From positions 43,008,135-43,072,134 of the forward strand of contig NC_134365.1 in assembly GCF_035582795.1 (NCBI RefSeq): 64,000 bases of DNA, read 5' to 3'. The stretch is from Mycteria americana (lineage: Eukaryota > Chordata > Aves > Ciconiiformes > Ciconiidae). This document shows, piece after piece, positions 41,312-52,046 of this stretch. How positions within the stretch are numbered: the first letter of the stretch is position 1; each line of letters begins with the position of its first letter. Made by a program: the position numbers and the translations under genes. The notes beneath the pieces are model-generated. The model was not told where the DNA came from. It ran no database searches and was given only the letters and a program-made list of their open reading frames with translations.

Positions 41312-43436
41312 CTCTTCACAGATCCCAGCCGTATATCTTCTGCAACACTTAGGATTATGGCCAAGGTGGCAAACTTTTGAAATAGAGGGGAATCCTAGAA
41401 CAAAATGGTGCTGGATAATACTTGGTAATAACCACCAAGGCTTAGAAAGTGTTTCACTGAAAAATTCTGCAAGGTGATAAAAATGTCTCAGATTACAGGG
41501 AACGTAATTTCCGATACCTGCTGTATTATAAGCACCGGTTGTTTGGAAACGCCACAAAACCCCTCCACTTACCTACATCGCAGCTTGCAAGGTTTACTAC
41601 TGAGCTGCCCAAATTCATCCATAAACACTACAGTCAGCTGAACTGTATCGCATCCAAGCTTGGCACACAAGGACCCCTCTTATATGTGACTGAGCAGCTT
41701 TTGTTTTTTTCAGTTCCTAAGTGCCACCAGAGTGACCCTGGTGAGGAGGTGGCCCAGCAGCACATTATTTCGGAGACCCAGGACAGGACGTAGAAGATTT
41801 GGGCTCAGAGTTTTTTTGCTCCCTGGTTCATATCTCCTTCCAGCTCTCTTAGTCTCAGAGAAGTAGAGAACTCTGTTCCCAGCAGTGAAGCAAAGGGATT
41901 GCAAAGAACCTCAAATAAAAGATCAATCATACAAATTGAAGACAAAACAAAGTCTCTTTTCTAATTTGTTTTCTGGAAGCAATTGAACTGCTTGGCCAAC
42001 ATTTCCCAGGTAAGGCAGCAGGAAGCAGTCACTCCTTGTACAGTGTGGGGAGAGGGCATCCAGGCTGAATTACAAGTGCCAAAACCTGACTTTCATAATG
42101 GGAAGTACTGGGTACTGCTCACTAAAAATTGTCTTTACAGTACCATGGTTCTAAACTTTTATTTTTAGATGTGTAAGTTGTGAAGAAAGGTTTCACATAC
42201 TCAAATTCATCAATCACAAAATTAAATAAGCTGCCCTTTATTGTGTTCTATGAATTAAAAATACACTAGTTGCACTGAAAAAACAGATTACTTGAAGCTA
42301 CATGTACTAGAAAAGCTGAAAAGAGAGGCAAGAGATGACTGCTAGAGAGCAAGGGCAGAGCTACTGCCGGTACCGACAGGAATGGCAGAAGCAGCCCTGC
42401 AGCGGGGCACTGGTCCTCAGGATTGTACTCCTAAAACCAGAGCATTAAAAAACCCTCATGCCAATAAACATCTCCAATACAGTCAACACTGAGAACAGAT
42501 TAAATATTTTGCAGCACTATGTAACTGTAACTGTACTGTACTTTTTTCAGTCCTGCATCGGTAATCAAGAGCCTCAGAGTACTTCTGGTTTTAGGAAACG
42601 GATCCCATGCAGTTTATTTGCCCTATGAATATAACCCAGCAGTTTCTACAATGACCTTCATTGCTCCAAAAGCCTAAATATAATCCTCATACATGATACC
42701 AGACACGTATCAAGTCTCATGTTAAAATCTCAATGGACGTAACTCTCAGATGGAGCTGCCTTTTCCCCACATACACAGAGAAATCCCTGCCATGTGTTCA
42801 CTCCCCACTTACATTTTAAGGTAATATTCAATCAAATGCTTCGCCTGGAAGATTAAGACACCCACTGAAAGTAGGTCATGATTGTTGTCAAAAGAAAGAT
42901 CACCGTGTTGGATTGTTTTACTGGGAATCCCAAAATCAGAACAGGTTAGAGATTCTGTTCGGTAAAACAATACCTTTTTTTAAATACCTTAAATGGAAGT
43001 ATTATCTTTTATAGGGAGCTTTGCTGTAGGTGGCTTAGGACGCAGCCACGCAGGAAGCAATATCACTGATGTGCCCTTAATCCTGCACTGAACCAAAGCC
43101 TCAGCGTAACAGTTCTTTTATCTGCTGGTGATTTCATGAGAAATAAACTGTCTGCTGAACCAGCAGAAATGGTTTTCCTATGGAAAACTATTCTGCATTC
43201 TTTTAGCCAGGACTGTTTTTAAAGACTGCACTGCTCTATCTACCACAGGAATAAGCATCGCTTCCAAAGTCTAGTCTTCTCTTGAATCATACAATAAAGA
43301 AGGAGCTACTATATATTAAATCTATTACATTTTTGCTATCATTATTTTTAGTTTTGGAAGGCTAAATTTAAAATTCTTATTCCTGGAAGTAATTACTTGT
43401 TTAATATTCCCAGAGGGAAGTAATTTGTATAATCCT
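41312..43436. other. Intergenic, nothing recognised
   Basis: AT-rich DNA with no supported gene or repeat between the hairpin and the CR1 fragment. Confidence 0.55.
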
Positions 43437-43797
43437 AGATGCAAACAGCTATTGCTCTCTACAACTACCTGAAAGGAGGATGTGGTGAGGTTGGGGTCGG
43501 TCTCTTCTCCCAAGCAACAAGCCATGGGATGAGAGGAAATGGCCTCAAGTTGCACCGGGGGAGGTTTAGATTGTATAGTAGGAAACATTTCTTCACCAAA
43601 AGGATTGTAAAGCATTGGAACAGGCTGCCCAGGGAAGTGGTTGAGTCACCATCCCTGGAGGTATTTAAAAGGTGTGTAGATGTGGTGCTTAGGGACACGG
43701 TTTAGTGGTGAACTTGGCAGTGCCAGGTTAACAGTTGGACTTGATGATCTTAAAGGTTTTTTCCAACCTAAACAATTCTATGGTTCTATTCTGTGAT
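43437..43797 (+). mobile_element. CR1 LINE 3' fragment, end of ORF2 plus 3' UTR
   Basis: 5'-truncated CR1 of about 360 bp. A frame at 43439-43705 encodes the C-terminal end of the CR1 ORF2 protein ([20 protein letters not shown], then [20 protein letters not shown] and a stop). It is followed by the usual 3' UTR (ttggacttgatgatcttaaaggt, ttccaacctaaacaattcta) and the terminal octamer-like repeats (attctatggttctattctgtgatt). Confidence 0.95.
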
Positions 43798-46700
43798 TAA
43801 CAGAATACAAATGATGCCTTGCACAAAATGCTACTGCACAATTAAAATTGTGTTAATTACAGCTAACACATTTCCAAAGCAACTGTTTATAAATTCAGAC
43901 ATTACTCTCTTGATTTGTTCAGTCTTAATAGCAATAATGCAATAAATAGCACAGTAAATAAAGCAAGTATTTAATCTTTGGTTTTACTGGTAGCCAAAAA
44001 CCACGTTTCTTAGATTGCAAGATAATTAAACTAAAGAGATTTTTGCAACTGGACATTGAAATAGTTTCTCTCTTAACATGAGAGTTAAAAGAACCTTGCC
44101 AAAAAAAAAGACACAAGGGGACAGATTAACCTAAACAACCACAGAAATACATTTAGTAATCAAAAATGGAAGTCTCTACCGCTAATAGCAGATGTTACAT
44201 AACAAAAAGCAAATTAAGTACAGGCTCAGATGAACGCAATTCTAGTGACATCCAGGAGATACATGCAAGTCAAGAATTTAATCTTCCTTAATCTTCTCAC
44301 ATGGTATGATTAATCACCCACCTGTGGACTCTGGAAGATGACTGTTATAAAGATAACAACAGAAACAATATAAAATTACCAGAGTTATGCCACTATACAG
44401 TTATGCTCCCAAACAAAATATTGCATTCTCTTGCAAATGTGATTCATTAGTGTGTGATTTGTGACACAGCAGAATAATACTCTTTGTTGCGACTGGTTCC
44501 TATTAGCGATACTCTCTGTATAGCTGCCAAGAAGGCTAAAGGTCAGTAATCAACTAAGCATGGATGAAAATATAAGGCCATACTTAGGTCGCATAACTTC
44601 CACTAAAGAAGTTAAGTAACACCCATTTGGTAAATGGGCAGCTGGTGTTGCCGGAGATCAATGAGAAGGGCCCGGAAGGTGCCGAGCGGTGAGCTGCCGG
44701 CATCAGGCAATGGGGAAAGGCAGCCACAGGAGCGCTGGGGAAGGCAGGCTCTCTTGGTGCGGTCCCAGCACCTGCAAAACTCTGTTGAGACTCAACCCCC
44801 ACCCAAATCAACAAATAAAAATGGTCTGTCCTCGGCATGTAAATAGATTATTCCCATTCTCAAGACCTGCGTGGAGGATGCAGTTTCAATCCAGTCTCAC
44901 TACACATTACTACACATGCATCTTAAAACCTGGGTTTTTTTTTTAATTTGAAAAAAAGAAACTACCTGCCTGTATATGTGAATCTGCTACCTGACAAATG
45001 GGATTACCTTGCTTAAAATACACCTTCACTCCTTGTGGCTGGGGTGAGCGCCTTTGAAATATTCTGATGAATTTCGTGTGAGGTAGAATATAGGTTTGCT
45101 AGGGCCTGCAGAAAGGAGAGATAAACATCAAGATTTTTCTAAAACCATTCTTTTAATTTTAGGCTATTACCACCAGTATCCCTGTACTTTACATGGTATT
45201 TCGAGTTTGGACCGGAGTCCACACACATGCCCGCATGCACCTGACTTTCACTTTGTGTGGAGGCCAATCTGTATTTAGAAATATAAAAATAACAGAATAA
45301 TAGCACAAAATAGAAATAATCTCTGGGAAACAGTGCAAGAAGAAAAACCCATAGGCTTTTACAACCTTAGTGCATGCCCAAACATACCGCTCCCTGCGGT
45401 TTTGACTGAGTAAACATATTCTTCCAAGCTGCCCCAGGTAACCCCTTTGTCCCTGCCACTATGTCAAGAGATCACTCTTCGAATCGTCCGCATGCCACCT
45501 GTCAAAGGGCAAGTAACATATATATATATATATATATATAGCTTTAAAATTTGGGATAGCTGCAAGATGACATGAATAATTGCATACCTAAGGCTTAGGT
45601 ACCGACGAGCAGTAACAGCCTGAGTGGTGCGACTGGGTAAGCACAGCCTCTGCAACCGGGGGCCAGCTGCTGAAGCAGGTCAGAAACATCAGCAGAGGAG
45701 AAAGGGCACTGACAGCACCTGAGCCGCAGCCCAGAATGCAGACTGCTGCCGCTTCTCAGGGCTACAAACAGCCTGTCGCTTAAAGAGAAGATGGGACAGC
45801 AGCGGTCCCGAAATATTTTCTAAGATTAGGTCACGATTACACTTCCAGGCTAATTACTGGAGAAGACTCCTAAAGATAAGAAAGAGCTGAATCAGAAGTC
45901 AATCTGCTCTTCTCCCCAAAGACTAAGTTAATGCCTTTTTGTTCCTTGAGCCGGTGCACATCTTGTAATGCGCTTAGACTCCAGGACTGGAAACCAAACA
46001 GCCATGTCCTGAACAAGCATCCACCCCAGCAGTCCAGGACAAAGGGACATTCCTCTCCAAGGGAAAGGTGTGCCATGTTCTCAGTTCTCCACACAAAACA
46101 GGGAATCAGTAGTTCAAAGGGGAACTTTTGAACTTCAAAACTGATCATTCACAAAATATAAAAGGACAGAAAAGTCAAAGAAATATAGCACCTGACTCAA
46201 TGAGCCTTCAGACTCGAGAGGTTTCACCAGAAACAGGTCAGAAAAAGAAGTTTTATATAACTGTCATTTTTCAATTCTCCTTTGTATCTGTAGCATACCA
46301 ATATAAGAGTTTTTTAGATCATTAAATTTTTGGTCTTTCTTCTTCTCAGTGATAAGAATGACACAATTTAAATCAAATAGCCAGAAGGCCGTTCACATAA
46401 CAAAATACTTTTGTTTTAGCCTTTTTCAAGGAACTGCAGTAAATCTGAAAGTGTACCGCTGTGCAACTGGTATAAAATAACGTGAAATGATACAGTATTC
46501 TCTTTATTTTACCTGTATTTAGAGGATACCTAGCTTCAGAATACAAAAGCAGCTTCTGCAGACAACCCCCACTGCTGCCAGGCTTCACGCGCTCTGTGCC
46601 GCAGCTGTTAGACTACCACGAAGCAAATCATTAATCTTTGGCCAGCAAGTTGGTCAGCAGTTTGAACAGAGTATGCAGAAACTTGTGCAAGAGCAAAACC

Positions 46701-48455
46701 ATCCCGGCAACTCATTACAAAGTTAAAATACAGAACCCAAGCGCCTGCTGAAGCGCCAGGGCTGATGGAAGCTCCCGAGCAGCCCCGAGGCCGTCCGGGC
46801 AAGCAGGGCACGCAGCTCCGAAACACCGGGTCTTCCACAAGAGAGATTTCTCTTCGCTCGTACTGGACCTGTCACATCAAGCTATCGAAAGCACATAGTA
46901 ACAGCCAGAATGTAATTTTCTTTCCTCTCCTCCATGTTTAATTCTCCCCCACCTCTGCACCCACCAAAAATGATTCTAAAAAAAAAATTACTGTCCCTAG
47001 TCCTTCATTAAAGAAATCATTCTAGTGAACACTGAGTTTCGCTGTTTTTCACATGCAGATGTCTGTAAGAGCGTATTAGTCAGAAAACAAAAATCATTAC
47101 AGTATTTTATATTACCAAGAATATATATCAACCTTCAACAGAAAGTTGTAGTCAAACGAAGCATTGCTGCCAAAACACCTGAAACAACTTTGGTAGACAG
47201 ACTCTTCCAAAGAAACTGAAAAAGGGAAAGCAACAGCATAAATTAATGGGAAAAAAAATCTGATTTCCCATTGTAATCATCTCAGGTATAGCAGATAAAT
47301 ATGATTTGTGCCTATGATTTTAAATATCCTTGCTAAATTTTATTTAATAGCGGATTAAAAAAAAATCCAGCTATTCCAAGTATTACGCAATACTGGCAAT
47401 AGCACATAGAGAACCAATGTGATACCGTTATCAGCTGCAGCTATTCAGTAACTCAAAACCTCCCACACCAAACCAGAAGCTTTTAAGACACAGCAGAAAA
47501 GGAGGTACACTGAGATCCAGGTGATACTGAGCTTAAAGCAAATCATATTAGGGTGAAAATCCTATGGGGAAAAAAAGAATGAAAGAAAAACCAAACCAAC
47601 CAACCCCAAAATAAAATCCCAAATGATCAAAGTCTGAACTGAAACAGTCTCAGGTTTTTCCACACAAAACTGCATTATTGCCTGTGTAAACTTTTCCCAT
47701 GATCACATAGCCTTTTATAGTAGCACCACAGCTCAACCCAGGATAATTAATAGTTGTACTCAGTAATGTCACATAAACTAATATGCCAGAGCACACACCA
47801 GCCAGTCATGATAGGAAATTATTCCTAATTCTACTAGTTTGACTGAAGTGAACTCAATGGAAGATAAAAATGCTACATCTCCTATCAGATGAGAAAATTC
47901 TTCATTGGGATATACTGCAGTGGCCTACCACTGCCTGCCCCAGCGCCGAACAGGCTAACAGCAGTTATATTTTTTCCATTATATTCAAAACCACAATATA
48001 CACACAAAAAAAATGTATTTAAAGTAACATTCAATCCAGCCTATTATGAAGGCTAAAAAAACTCCTTGCTTACAACTTGCAAGTTCAGTCGCTCACGTCA
48101 TACTGGCAACTTTTAACGTGCCAGGAAAACTAGTCACATCTAACTTGCATAAATGCTCAAACCTCCAAAAGAGTCAAAGTTTACCCTTGGCTAGAACATA
48201 CACAGGATCCCCTGCATGTGGATGGAAAAGGCGTTGCAGATCTTCTGCAGTGGAAATCAGCTACACTTTCTCATGTTTGAAACTTCAAGTTTGTGCTGTT
48301 GACAACCCAGTTTTCCACAGACCTCAGCTGGTCAGCCTTTTTCTTCCTTTTCTTCTAAGAGGAAAGCAGCATGTTAGGTCTCTGGGCCTAAAAAGATATC
48401 TTTTAGTCTGTAGCACTGAATTTTGAGACATGTCGATTTGACAAGAAGACACAGG
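43798..48455. other. Intergenic DNA downstream of BBS10
   Basis: AT-rich DNA with the (TA)n tract at 45518-45540 and no supported gene. A plus-strand frame at 48046-48426 lies just past the BBS10 3' end and has no recognised family. Confidence 0.55.
45518..45540. repeat. (TA)n microsatellite
   Basis: An uninterrupted run of alternating A and T of about 23 bp. Confidence 0.95.
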
Positions 48456-48477
48456 AAAACACATAATCAAAACATTC

Positions 48478-48483
48478 TTTATT
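48478..48483 (-). terminator. BBS10: BBS10 poly(A) signal AATAAA
   Basis: The minus strand reads AATAAA seven bases after the TGA stop (48491-48493). The next 25 bases are T-rich (gaatgttttgattatgtg...), compatible with cleavage at roughly 48,455-48,465. The 3' UTR would be only about 30 nt if this signal is used. Confidence 0.65.
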
Positions 48484-48490
48484 AAGGATT

Positions 48491-50459
48491 TCAGAAGTCA
48501 TCTTCTGAGTCATTATCCTCAATTTTTTGCGGTGGCCGCTTAACACCAATTATTAAATCTATGGAGAGAAGCTCTGTAACACAATGAAGAACTGAAATGA
48601 CTAACTGGTATTTGCAATACACTGATTCTAAGCCTTTCTCGTTCATAGCCAGTGGCTGATTTTTTCGGAGGGCATTTATGGCTTTGAGATAGAATTTGGT
48701 GAAGCTGTTTCGTTCTGTTGTCCTGTATAAGGACTTGGGAATACTTAGCAAAGCATCAGCAACTACATTAGATATGACAGTTACCTCTGACTGCTGAAGC
48801 TGTTTTGCATAGTACTGAATATAATAATGTAACAGGATTTCAAAGTAACCTCCTACTGGCAAAACTGATCCTGCTTCTATGAGGGAGTTGGAATAATTCT
48901 GTGCAATACTTACACAACTCTTTTCATGTTTAAATGGAACGATATTGCAACTTGTTTTTTCTAGATCTTTGCCAACACCTAGGCGTTCACACCCAGCGAC
49001 TATGCTAGCATTATGTGCTGCTGATACAGCAGTGCTGCAATTCTTTTGATTGTCCACAAGTAAATCACTTTTATAGTTCTCGTGCATGTCACCCGGATGC
49101 TCACATTTCGCATGCTGTTTCTGTACGTCTCTTGAAGAGCCACCTCCTTCAGTGGCAACACTGAATTCTTTGATGTACGAGACAGGATTTGAGGGTACTT
49201 GCAAATTTGTTTGCACACACGCTGGATTTTCACTTCCCTGCAAGTCAGGGTCTACAATTTGTGTCTCTATTTCATCCTTATGTGTTTTCAGTTGTCGTTC
49301 AGAAACCTGATTACTGCTACAAGAAATATTTTCTTTTACGAGTTGCTTCTGAGTAGCTGAAGAACGCCAGCTGCAAACACCTGCAGCTTCATTCTGGCTT
49401 TCAGCTTCTGCTTTACATTCCGCCCCCCGATCAACTCTTTTAAATAGCTGCTGCAGCATTGTAAATGCCCCTTGTAAAGCAGCAGCATGTTGCTCATTAA
49501 CACCATCAACCGGCCCACAAAGAATTAGGCAATGGGGCTGAAAGGCACACACACTGGTGAAGCCAATGTGAACACATCTCTTTGAGCCGAGCAGCAAGGG
49601 CCGGCAAAACGTTGCCACTGCAGTTTCAGTGATTTCTCTGAGTATGTTATCACCAAAAGGTGTGTAAGGTGAGACTCCTGTAATTTCACAGATAAGGGCC
49701 ATTTCTTCTGACGATAAGCACTCTACCACAGATACACCGTATAATTTTGCATAGTAGATAACTACTTCCTCTTGCTTCACGCTCGACAGTAACAGTTTAA
49801 CGCTGTTGCTCTGCAAGTGTTTCATTAGGGCTTCCGTCCTCCTTGAGATCCAGCGCAGGGAGGCCTGATACTGACCCTCGGAGTCGACAACAAACTCGAC
49901 GCCGGGGGCCGAGAGGGCGGGCCGGAGGGGCTCGGTGACGAGCACGGCCCGCAGGTCCCCGCCCGCCGGGCAGTAGGCCGCGAAGTCCCTGCGGAGGATG
50001 AGCCCGGGCAGGACCCTGGAGCTGCCCACGGGGAGGCCGGCCACGGCGACGTGCAGCTCCGCGAAGCGGCGGCTGAGGAAGCGCAGCACCTGCGGGCGGG
50101 GGGCGGCGGCCGGGGCGCAGAGGCGGCAGTACTCGCAGCAGAGCCGCGCCAGGCGCCGCCGCTCGCCCGGCCCCAGCCGGCCGCCCAGGTAGGCCTCCAG
50201 CAGCGCCTGCAGGGCGCCCGCCTCCGCCTCCGCCTCCACCTCCGCCTCCCGCCCGGGGAGAGCCGACAGAAGGTGCCCCCGCAGGCCCTGCGCCACGGCC
50301 CGCTCCAGCACCTGCGCCTCGAAGGCCCGCAGCGCCCGCCGCAGGCCGCCGCCGCCCGCCGCCCGCAGGCCGCCCAGCACGCCGGCCAGCAGCACCACGA
50401 ACGTCTTGGCGCCGTCCCCCGTCGCGGCGCTGTGGCTGCAGGCGCAGGCCGCCATCATC
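48491..50459 (-). CDS. BBS10: BBS10 coding exon 2
   Basis: The acceptor ...cccgcag is followed by GATGATGGCG, and the split codon AG|G restores Arg62 before MMAACACSHSAATGDGAKTF. The exon carries the remaining 655 residues and the TGA stop at 48491-48493. A single large second exon is the known BBS10 structure. A coding repeat of GAG/GCG codons (Glu-Ala units) lies at about 50221-50247, where the human protein has none that I recall. The region between the intermediate and equatorial parts is a weakly conserved, polar, Ser/Glu/Asn-rich stretch, as in other BBS10 proteins. Confidence 0.95.
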
Positions 50460-50725
50460 CTGCGGGCACACGGGCGGTTACGCGGGACCCAACCGGACCG
50501 GACCGCGCCCCTCCCGGCCCCCCCGCCCCCGCCGCGGTACCTGGCCGTCGGCGGCTCCAGGCTGAGCGCCTCCAGCAGGCGCCGCCCGTCCCGCGTGAGC
50601 AGCGCCTGGCCCGCGGGCCGCACCACCAGCGCCCGCCCGCCCCGCGGCCCCAGGGCGCCGCGCACCGCGCCCGCCAGCGCCGCCGCCTCCTGCGCCAGCC
50701 GCCCCAGCGCCGGCCGCCGCGCCAT
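48491..50725 (-). CDS. BBS10: BBS10, Bardet-Biedl syndrome 10 chaperonin-like protein (complete, two exons)
   Basis: The CDS joins 50725..50541 to 50459..48491 on the minus strand, giving 2154 nt and 717 residues; human BBS10 has about 723. BBS10 is a divergent group II chaperonin-like protein that works with MKKS/BBS6, BBS12 and CCT subunits to assemble the BBSome, which sorts cargo into cilia. Visible signs are the GDGAKTF nucleotide-binding-type motif at residues 76-82, VECLSSEEMALI in the middle, VLPVGGYFEILLHYY at about 594-608 as in the equatorial domain of BBS10, and a C-terminus ending KRPPQK...DSEDDF like the human protein. The ATG at 50725 was chosen because the following residues line up with the family N-terminus and it has a strong Kozak context (gccATGG). 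An in-frame ATG at 50830 would add 35 low-complexity residues and is less likely. The first 260 or so residues are extremely GC-rich and Ala/Gly/Arg-rich; the rest is AT-balanced. Identification is from recognised family motifs. Confidence 0.96.
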   Translation of the reverse strand: MARRPALGRLAQEAAALAGAVRGALGPRGGRALVVRPAGQALLTRDGRRLLEALSLEPPTARYRGGGGGAGRGAVRSGWVPRNRPCARRMMAACACSHSAATGDGAKTFVVLLAGVLGGLRAAGGGGLRRALRAFEAQVLERAVAQGLRGHLLSALPGREAEVEAEAEAGALQALLEAYLGGRLGPGERRRLARLCCEYCRLCAPAAAPRPQVLRFLSRRFAELHVAVAGLPVGSSRVLPGLILRRDFAAYCPAGGDLRAVLVTEPLRPALSAPGVEFVVDSEGQYQASLRWISRRTEALMKHLQSNSVKLLLSSVKQEEVVIYYAKLYGVSVVECLSSEEMALICEITGVSPYTPFGDNILREITETAVATFCRPLLLGSKRCVHIGFTSVCAFQPHCLILCGPVDGVNEQHAAALQGAFTMLQQLFKRVDRGAECKAEAESQNEAAGVCSWRSSATQKQLVKENISCSSNQVSERQLKTHKDEIETQIVDPDLQGSENPACVQTNLQVPSNPVSYIKEFSVATEGGGSSRDVQKQHAKCEHPGDMHENYKSDLLVDNQKNCSTAVSAAHNASIVAGCERLGVGKDLEKTSCNIVPFKHEKSCVSIAQNYSNSLIEAGSVLPVGGYFEILLHYYIQYYAKQLQQSEVTVISNVVADALLSIPKSLYRTTERNSFTKFYLKAINALRKNQPLAMNEKGLESVYCKYQLVISVLHCVTELLSIDLIIGVKRPPQKIEDNDSEDDF
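50460..50540 (-). other. BBS10: BBS10 intron 1 (81 nt, GT-AG, no stop codon)
   Basis: The intron is 81 nt, GT...AG, nearly all G and C. It has no stop codon in the BBS10 frame, so reading through it gives 27 extra Gly/Arg-rich residues and keeps the downstream frame. Splicing is inferred because the joined exons match the family across the junction (TAR followed by MMAAC, then GDGAKT). Confidence 0.88.
50541..50725 (-). CDS. BBS10: BBS10 coding exon 1
   Basis: This exon encodes residues 1-61 and the first two bases of Arg62. It begins MARRPALGRLAQEAAALAGA and ends ...LLEALSLEPPTA, followed by donor gtaccg. Human BBS10 also has a short first coding exon ending at the equivalent Ala-Arg. The exon is nearly all G and C. 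Confidence 0.93.
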
Positions 50726-50731
50726 GGCAAC
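50718..50731. promoter_or_regulatory. Imperfect RFX X-box over the BBS10 start codon
   Basis: The plus strand reads cgcgcc-at-ggcaac. The right half (GGCAAC) fits the RGYAAC half-site fully and the left half fits GTNRCC at 4 of 6 positions. RFX factors control many ciliary genes, including BBS genes in several animals. Because the site overlaps the start codon, part of the match may come from Kozak and coding constraint. Confidence 0.35.
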
Positions 50732-50860
50732 CGCCGCCGCCCGCCGCCCCACGCCACGCCCCTTCCGCGAGCCGCGCGCAGCTGCAGGCTTGCGCACGCC
50801 GCTCCGGACCAATGGCTGAGGGCGGCGCATGCGCGGGGCGGGCGCGGCGCCGCCGGGAGG
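50726..50860 (-). promoter_or_regulatory. BBS10: BBS10 promoter and 5' UTR
   Basis: Directly upstream of the BBS10 start are GC-box-like motifs (GGGGCGTGG, GGGCGG), an inverted CCAAT box (ccaat at 50809-50813 on the plus strand) and a perfect NRF1-type palindrome GCGCATGCGC at 50825-50834. There is no TATA box. This is typical of a CpG-island housekeeping promoter. The transcription start cannot be placed from sequence alone. The in-frame upstream ATG (50828-50830) lies inside the NRF1 motif, which argues that it is upstream of or at the start of transcription rather than a real initiator. Confidence 0.7.
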
Positions 50861-50957
50861 GTCCCTGGCCCTGAGCCGGGCCCGGGCGGCGGGGGCCGGG
50901 GGAGCGGGAGCGGGGGAGCGGCGCAGAGAGCCGAGCGGCGCGGAGGTGCGACACGTC

Positions 50958-50963
50958 TTTATT
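50958..50963 (-). terminator. AATAAA inside the CpG island, possible distal OSBPL8 poly(A) signal
   Basis: The minus strand reads CCCAATAAAGACGTG within otherwise GC-rich DNA, about 235 bp upstream of the BBS10 ATG. A canonical AATAAA is unusual in this composition. It could be the most distal OSBPL8 signal or a chance match. Confidence 0.4.
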
Positions 50964-52046
50964 GGGTGCGGCGGCAGGCGGCGCGGCAGGGCCGAGCCCA
51001 GCCCAGCCGCGGGCCAGGGGCGGCCCGCTGCCGCCGCCCGGTAACGGTTCCAATCCCTTAAACAAACGGCGAGCGCGGGTGACGTACAGCGCGGGAGCGG
51101 CGGCGAGCGAGCAGAGACAAGTCAACAGGGACGGACTCCGTGTCGTGAAGACTAACTTTCCCACTTGGCCGAACGAAAGGCCTAGGCCGGGCCGCGGGAG
51201 GCCGGGCCGTGACGGGGCAGCGCGGCGGGGCCGGCGGCAGGAGCGGCAGCCAGGGGCCTGCCCTCTGCCCTGGCCCTGCTGCACAGTTACCTTAAGGATA
51301 AAAGGCCGAAATAAATCTGCCTGTGAGGTTGTTACTTTGTTATGGCGATTTCTGTGGTACCACAAACCAAGTACTGCAGCTTCATCGAATCAAAGGCCAG
51401 AAATCCTCCACTCGTGGCTCACCAGTGGGGAGAGGGAATAATTCAATGGGGTTTAATAGTTGATTTTTCTTCCCCGGAGTCTGACTAAGCAGGAGAGTTA
51501 GTTTTCAAACACAAAAGCCCTCACAAAAGGTCAGATGTTACATATGGCACAAACTGGACAATCTTCTTTACATGTCTCGGAACAGCAACAAACCCATCAA
51601 GAAGGCACTGTTTACAATACTTGAACATCTGCTAAATTTTCTGTGATTTGAGGATACCCTTGAAATAACAATAATTAAAACTTACAGATGTACAGAATCC
51701 TTGTTATATGTTATTTACACAAACAGTGGTGAAGTAATAGCCTTTAAGAAACTACAGGAAACATTGAATCCAGTCTGTTTCATAAACAGCAGTCTAGCAA
51801 AAAAAAAAAATCCCAAAGGCACAGGAGGGCAGCAAACAACAAACAAAAAAAGGAAGAAACCAGCATCACTACATTTTATGGGACAACCTTTCAAATAATT
51901 TATGAGATTTAATTGGGGGGGGAACAACTGGGCTATACCCTCATTAAGTAATGTCAACTGTTTAACAGGAATCAACATGTGAAATGCAGGAAACATCATC
52001 TACTGCTGAAACTGATACTTGCTACATTTCACATGGCATATTTACT

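Larger units (their letters stand above)
49860..51290. other. CpG island covering BBS10 exon 1, promoter and upstream DNA
   Basis: Base composition switches sharply at about 49,860 to very GC-rich, CpG-dense sequence and returns to AT-rich sequence at about 51,290. The island covers the 5' part of BBS10 exon 2, the intron, exon 1, the promoter and about 450 bp beyond. Boundaries are by eye. Confidence 0.85.

Noticed and set aside
48046-48426. 126-codon plus-strand frame next to the BBS10 3' end
   Set aside because: No recognised domain, no splice or promoter support, and the end lies over the probable BBS10 3' end on the other strand.
50726-50830. Upstream in-frame ATG of BBS10 giving 35 extra residues
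   Set aside because: The added part is low complexity and has no counterpart in the family. The ATG lies in the NRF1 motif of the promoter, while the downstream ATG has a strong context and matches the family start.
50051-51061. 336-codon plus-strand open frame antisense to BBS10
   Set aside because: It is an artefact of the GC-rich CpG island, which has few stop codons on any strand. The composition is Arg/Ala/Gly/Pro only, with no family, and it spans the BBS10 exon, intron and promoter.
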